Part shown: positions 6,305 to 10,000 of the stretch, in pieces
How positions within the stretch are numbered: position 1 is the first letter of the stretch
How the letters are laid out: each line of letters starts with the position of its first letter
Source: Nitrospira sp.
GTDB lineage: Bacteria > Nitrospirota > Nitrospiria > Nitrospirales > Nitrospiraceae
Assembly: GCA_020216985.1 (NCBI GenBank)
Contig: JAIWOH010000059.1
Coordinates: 1 to 10,000, forward strand
DNA length: 10,000 nucleotides
Direction: 5' to 3'
The notes under the pieces: model-generated
Seen by the model: the letters and a program-made list of their open reading frames with translations, nothing else
Databases searched by the model: none
What the model was told of the DNA's origin: nothing
Program-made: the position numbers and the translations under genes

Positions 6305-7481
6305 ACGCTGCTTTCCCCGTCAGCCTCACGATCTTCTGCGCCGCCTCCCACAAGTCGTTTGCCACCTCCAGCTTCAAGCCGGACTCGGCCAACAACTTAC
6401 GGCCCTCTTCCGCGTTCGTCCCCTGCAGCCGAACTACCAGCGGCACGGTCATCTGCACCTCTTTCGCCGCTTCGATCACACCATGAGCGATCCGCTCGCA
6501 GCGGACGATCCCGCCGAAAATGTTGATGAAGATGCCCTTCACGTTCGGATCTTTGAGCAGAATCCGAAACCCGGCCGCCACGGTTTCTTTCGTCGCCCCA
6601 CCACCCACGTCCAAAAAGTTCGCCGGCTCGCTGCCGGCCAGTTTGATGACGTCCATCGTAGCCATGGCCAAACCCGCGCCGTTGACCATGCAGCCGATGT
6701 TGCCGTCGAGCTTCACATAATTCAAGTTGTTGGCCGTCGCCTCGATTTCCAACGGTTCTTCTTCATTTAAATCCCGCATCTGCTGGACATCGGGATATTT
6801 AAAAAGCCCGTTGTCGTCGAACGACACCTTGCCGTCCAACGCGATCAATGTTTTCTCTTTGGTGATGATGAGGGGGTTGATCTCGACCAGCGCCGCGTTT
6901 TTTTCCATGAAGAGGCGATAGAGATTCTCCATCAACTTCACAAACGGATTGAGCACGGCCGGTTCGATCTGATGCAAGCCGAGGGCAAACGCGACATTGC
7001 GTCCGTTGTGTCCCTGGAATCCCACCGCGGGATCGATCGCTTCCTTGATGATTTTCTCAGGCGTGTGGGCCGCGACTTCCTCGATCTCCATTCCCCCTTC
7101 GGTGCTGGCGATAAACGTCGGGTATCCTGTGTCCCGATCAACCAAAATTGAGAGGTAGAGTTCCTTGGCGATGTTCGCCCCTTCCTCGATCAACAGACGG
7201 CGGACCACCCGTCCCTTTGGTCCCGTCTGATGGGTAACGAGGGTCTTGCCGAGCAATTCCTTGGCGAGACCGGAAACGGCGCCCTTGTCCTTCGTCAGCT
7301 TGACTCCTCCGGCTTTCCCACGCCCGCCGGCGTGGATCTGCGCCTTGACGACGAAGACGGGAGTGTCGAGCTCATTCGCCCACACCGTTGCGGCCTCGGG
7401 AGACGTGATTTCTTTTCCCCGCGGCACCGGCACGCCAAACTGGGCGAACAACGACTTCGCTTGGAATTCATGCACGTTCAT
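6303..7481 (-). CDS. sucC: Succinyl-CoA synthetase (succinate-CoA ligase), beta subunit
   Basis: SucC supplies the nucleotide-binding ATP-grasp part of the succinyl-CoA synthetase and pairs with SucD. The product has 392 residues, close to the normal 388, starting at ATG 7481 with GAGGT upstream. The N-terminus [20 protein letters not shown] is typical. The ATP-grasp nucleotide region shows [19 protein letters not shown], and metal/phosphate-side residues lie in [11 protein letters not shown]. The C-terminal ligase domain has FLDVGGGA and [16 protein letters not shown], the family hallmark. It is followed after 11 nt by sucD. Upstream, 190 bp separate it from the flavoprotein gene on the same strand, so sucCD could have its own promoter, although no good one could be read. 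ATP versus GTP preference cannot be told from sequence alone. Confidence 0.96.
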   Translation of the reverse strand: MNVHEFQAKSLFAQFGVPVPRGKEITSPEAATVWANELDTPVFVVKAQIHAGGRGKAGGVKLTKDKGAVSGLAKELLGKTLVTHQTGPKGRVVRRLLIEEGANIAKELYLSILVDRDTGYPTFIASTEGGMEIEEVAAHTPEKIIKEAIDPAVGFQGHNGRNVAFALGLHQIEPAVLNPFVKLMENLYRLFMEKNAALVEINPLIITKEKTLIALDGKVSFDDNGLFKYPDVQQMRDLNEEEPLEIEATANNLNYVKLDGNIGCMVNGAGLAMATMDVIKLAGSEPANFLDVGGGATKETVAAGFRILLKDPNVKGIFINIFGGIVRCERIAHGVIEAAKEVQMTVPLVVRLQGTNAEEGRKLLAESGLKLEVANDLWEAAQKIVRLTGKAA

Positions 7482-7671
7482 TCTCTACCTCACGACTCCT
7501 ACGGACGGTGGCGAAGGCGTTTCTCACTGTGCGGACTATTCTCACCCACCCCCTGAACGCACCGAGATACGCCCTCACCCCCTAGGATCACCGCCCGATT
7601 GTTTTTACAGTCTGATCGATCTTGCCTGCACGGTGGGCGAACACAAGAAATGCCCCCGTCGCCCTTTCCCC
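7482..7671. other. 190-bp gap between the flavoprotein gene and sucC
   Basis: No gene is supported here. On the minus strand GGGCGA and TCGCCC could form a 6-bp stem with a long loop soon after the flavoprotein stop, but there is no T-run, so termination is doubtful. A TGTAAAAA stretch near 7601-7608 on the minus strand is a possible -10 for sucCD, with no matching -35. Confidence 0.3.
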
Positions 7672-9255
7672 TCATCCGACTTTTCTGGTGTACGCCGGCA
7701 GGATCATCGGCGAGACGACACCGCTGAAGTTGCCGTGCCTCTTGGCTTCCGCCCGGAATCGCTCCAAATGTTTGAGCGTCAATTTTCCTTGTTTCATGGA
7801 ACCGGCCCTGGCGGCAGCGGTCAGCCCGGCCCGTTTCCCGAACACCATCAAATCGAGAAGCGAATTGCCCATCAATCGATTGCGCCCGTGCAGTCCGCCT
7901 GAGGCCTCTCCCGCGACGAAGAGATTGTTCACTTCGGTTTCGGAATTGGTGTCGATCTTCACGCCTCCGTTTTGATAATGCAGAGTAGGATAGATGAGCA
8001 CCGGCTCTTTGCTGATGTCGATGCCGAACCGCTCGAATTGCCGAACCATGGCGGGAAAATGTTTCTCGACGGTTCCCGGCCCGTGCTCCACGTCGAGCAA
8101 CGGCGTATCCAGCCACACACCGACGCGACCGGACATCGTTCGAATCCCCCGCCCTTCTTCGCATTCCCGGATGATGGACGACGACACGACGTCCCGCGTA
8201 TCCAATTCGTTGACGAACCGTTCGCCTCTCGCGTTGACCAGATGGCCTCCTTCAGACCGGATGCCCTCCGTCACCAACGCGCCGATCAACTGCTCTGGAT
8301 ACACCGCTCCGGACGGGTGATACTGGAAGGTGTCGATATGGGAGAGTTTCGCGCCGATACGGTAGCACAGACAGAGACCGTCTCCCGTCGCGCCGTAGTG
8401 ATTGCTGGTCGGAAAGCCTTGAATGTGCAGTCGTCCGATTCCGCCGGTGGCCACGATCACCGACTTGGCGGCGACCACGACGTATTGCTGGTTGTCCAGA
8501 TCCTTGAGAACGGCGCCGGTGCACGTTCCACCGCCGTCGCTGAGTAACTCGACGGCGGCGCAGAACTCCAGCAATTGAATCTTCCGGTTGATGACCTCAT
8601 CCTTCAGCACCCGCATGATTTCCAGGCCGGTGTAGTCCGAGCAGGTCAACAGGCGGGGCTTCGAGCTTCCTCCGCCCTTCTTCACGTGGAGATTGCCGTC
8701 CGCCTGTCGGTCGAAGAGCACGCCGAGGTCGATCAACCACTTCGCGATCGCAGGCCCTTCCTCCACCATCACCTTGAGCAGATGATGGTCGTTCTCCATG
8801 TGGCCGCCCTTGAGCGTATCCAGAAAATGGGTGACCGGGGAGTCTTCCGGCGCGACGGACACCTGCATGCCGCCCTGGGCCATCACGCTGTTGGAGTCTC
8901 CCAGCCGGAGCTTCGTCGCCAAGATCACCTTGGCTCCGGCTTCATGCGCGTGCAACGCTGCTGCGCAACCGGCTCCGCCGCCGCCGATCACCAACACGTC
9001 CGCCTGATGATGGGGAATCAGGTCGATGCGATCGTCGATCGGGCTGTCCCCCTCGAGCAACGTCGCCAGCTCGACGACCGTTTTTTCTCCTTCATTCGGA
9101 CCAAAGCGAAGGGGACGATAGGCGCTGGCCCGGTAATCGGGATGGTACTTATGAATCAGTTGATCGCGGTCGGCCGGAGACAATCGCGGGAGCGTCTGTT
9201 TGCGCCTGACATCGCGGGTTTGGTGGACGATTTGTTGCAGCGCGTGAATGTTCAT
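7672..9255 (-). CDS. frdA: Fumarate reductase/succinate dehydrogenase flavoprotein, non-covalent FAD type
   Basis: The enzyme interconverts fumarate and succinate on FAD. The start is ATG 9255 (527 residues); an in-frame TGA lies 27 nt upstream and the ribosome binding site is weak. Residues 1-84 are an unusual N-terminal extension before the FAD Rossmann motif GGGGAG (91-96). The catalytic set is intact: H313 in QYHPSG, E330 in TEG, R354 in TRD, H426 in HYQNGG and R460 in NRLMGNSL. In E. coli FrdA and SdhA a His in a SHTxAAxGG motif binds FAD covalently; here the equivalent is SNSVMAQGG (121-129), without His. This fits soluble enzymes such as archaeal thiol:fumarate reductase TfrA. L-aspartate oxidase (NadB) shares the non-covalent motif, but the Fe-S partner upstream and sucCD downstream favour Frd/Sdh. 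The C-terminal helical domain is shorter than in FrdA (about 600 residues). No membrane anchor genes are present in the window. Confidence 0.88.
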   Translation of the reverse strand: MNIHALQQIVHQTRDVRRKQTLPRLSPADRDQLIHKYHPDYRASAYRPLRFGPNEGEKTVVELATLLEGDSPIDDRIDLIPHHQADVLVIGGGGAGCAAALHAHEAGAKVILATKLRLGDSNSVMAQGGMQVSVAPEDSPVTHFLDTLKGGHMENDHHLLKVMVEEGPAIAKWLIDLGVLFDRQADGNLHVKKGGGSSKPRLLTCSDYTGLEIMRVLKDEVINRKIQLLEFCAAVELLSDGGGTCTGAVLKDLDNQQYVVVAAKSVIVATGGIGRLHIQGFPTSNHYGATGDGLCLCYRIGAKLSHIDTFQYHPSGAVYPEQLIGALVTEGIRSEGGHLVNARGERFVNELDTRDVVSSSIIRECEEGRGIRTMSGRVGVWLDTPLLDVEHGPGTVEKHFPAMVRQFERFGIDISKEPVLIYPTLHYQNGGVKIDTNSETEVNNLFVAGEASGGLHGRNRLMGNSLLDLMVFGKRAGLTAAARAGSMKQGKLTLKHLERFRAEAKRHGNFSGVVSPMILPAYTRKVG

Positions 9256-9333
9256 GCTTCGTGCTCGTCGGCGGTCATTCGTCTTTCATCATCATGACGC
9301 TGCTCGAAACGCCCCTCGGCGACCGTCTGTTTC

Positions 9334-9990
9334 TCATTTGACCTTGGCGCAGAGCTCCGTCAGCTCCTGCTCGTTCATCGAAAGAATCCTGTTCCACTCG
9401 TCGTCAAACCGCCCCTCTTTGATTTCCTTGATGCGCGTCTCCAATCCTACGGGCTTCTCGGTGAAATGCGCGCCTTGCGCGCGACTCACGTACAAGGCGA
9501 CGAGGTTCGGAGCGATATCGGCGATGCAGACCGGCGTACACATCCCGCACATCACGCAATCCATGAACATGTCCGAGACGCTCTGAAAATCGCCGAACAC
9601 GGCTTTCCACACTCCTTCGCGCACGTCGATCTTTTGCGGACAGGCTTCGGTGCAGGCGTTGCAATTACGGCAGAGCGGAGCCTCAGGATAGAGGTTGAAC
9701 AGATCCTGCTTCGGATCTTGGAGCGTCCGAATGTCATAGACGGCTTTGCGCGCGGGAAACGGCGGCATCATCGTAAACGACATACCGTCCTGAACCGCCG
9801 TCTGACAAGCCAGGCAAGTCTTGACCTTCGGATCATCCTTGGTTCGGTAGTACGTGGCGCAGGCGCCGCAAAACCCTCCCAAACACCCGACGCCCCGGAT
9901 GACCTCCTGGCCGGCATACCACATGGCCTTGATGACCGTAATGCCTTCCGGCACGGTGTACTGTTTGCCGGAAATCTCGATCGTGACCAT
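9334..9990 (-). CDS. frdB: Iron-sulfur subunit of fumarate reductase/succinate dehydrogenase type, three cluster motifs
   Basis: This 218-residue protein would carry electrons to or from the flavoprotein encoded 78 nt downstream. An N-terminal ferredoxin domain binds [2Fe-2S] through C36, C41, C44 and C59 (CLGGFCGAC). Residues 107-117 give CxxCxxCxxxCP and residues 145-155 give CxxCxxCxxxC, both [4Fe-4S] patterns. Classical SdhB/FrdB has one [4Fe-4S] and one [3Fe-4S], with the second motif not reading CxxCxxC, so this protein differs. It also lacks the cysteine-rich CCG domains of TfrB. The C-terminal 60 residues are charged and helical. ATG 9990 is a natural start for the ferredoxin fold, but only 10 nt of upstream sequence are visible, no stop lies in them, and no good ribosome binding site is seen, so an upstream extension cannot be excluded. 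NuoG- or HoxU-like proteins share the first domain but not the neighbour. Confidence 0.82.
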   Translation of the reverse strand: MVTIEISGKQYTVPEGITVIKAMWYAGQEVIRGVGCLGGFCGACATYYRTKDDPKVKTCLACQTAVQDGMSFTMMPPFPARKAVYDIRTLQDPKQDLFNLYPEAPLCRNCNACTEACPQKIDVREGVWKAVFGDFQSVSDMFMDCVMCGMCTPVCIADIAPNLVALYVSRAQGAHFTEKPVGLETRIKEIKEGRFDDEWNRILSMNEQELTELCAKVK

Positions 9991-10000
9991 CCGAGGCTTG

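Noticed and set aside
5551..6486. 311-codon plus-strand ORF opposite sucD
   Set aside because: It is antisense to sucD and the end of sucC, which are certain; its product is Asp/His/Arg-rich without a domain, as expected from the shadow of a GC-rich gene.
7499..8164. 221-codon minus-strand ORF overlapping the flavoprotein in another frame
   Set aside because: Its product is a run of Arg/Ser/Gly typical of a frame-shifted GC-rich gene, and the flavoprotein frame is continuous through this stretch.
8575..9297. 240-codon plus-strand ORF opposite the flavoprotein gene
   Set aside because: It is antisense to a well-supported flavoprotein with intact catalytic motifs; no ribosome binding site and no recognisable domain.

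Overview
The window looks like a chromosomal segment of a GC-rich, Gram-negative, autotrophic bacterium, most plausibly Nitrospirota (Nitrospira-like). The Gram-negative call rests on a secretin and an outer-membrane beta-barrel protein. The autotroph call rests on the right half, where succinyl-CoA synthetase genes follow a soluble-type fumarate reductase/succinate dehydrogenase flavoprotein and its iron-sulfur partner, as expected for a reductive TCA cycle. The taxonomic assignment is inference; no rRNA or marker phylogeny is available here.

Left part (1-1600). A TPR protein on the minus strand runs off the left edge. It has a basic N-terminus, TPR helices and a long acidic Asp/Glu/Ser tail that reaches the edge inside a hexanucleotide microsatellite. 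Upstream of it are a doubtful 75-codon ORF and a 126-codon minus-strand hypothetical gene with a CxxC motif.

Centre (1600-5400). On the plus strand lie a short GspD-type secretin and, 180 bp downstream, a PilZ-domain protein that retains both c-di-GMP-binding motifs. They face a minus-strand outer-membrane beta-barrel gene, and a strong 11-bp inverted repeat between the convergent ends is a good bidirectional terminator. The 488 bp between the beta-barrel gene and sucD holds no convincing gene, but it has a 16-bp palindrome next to an AT-rich, promoter-like patch.

Right part (5400-10000). Four minus-strand genes run right to left: an Fe-S subunit ([2Fe-2S] plus two [4Fe-4S] motifs), the flavoprotein, sucC and sucD. 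The flavoprotein and Fe-S subunit would interconvert fumarate and succinate, and SucCD would interconvert succinate and succinyl-CoA. These are two consecutive steps of the TCA cycle in either direction. The flavoprotein keeps the catalytic residues but lacks the histidine that binds FAD covalently in membrane-bound Sdh/Frd. This points to the soluble, non-covalent class. No CRISPR, tRNA, rRNA, transposase or phage gene was seen.
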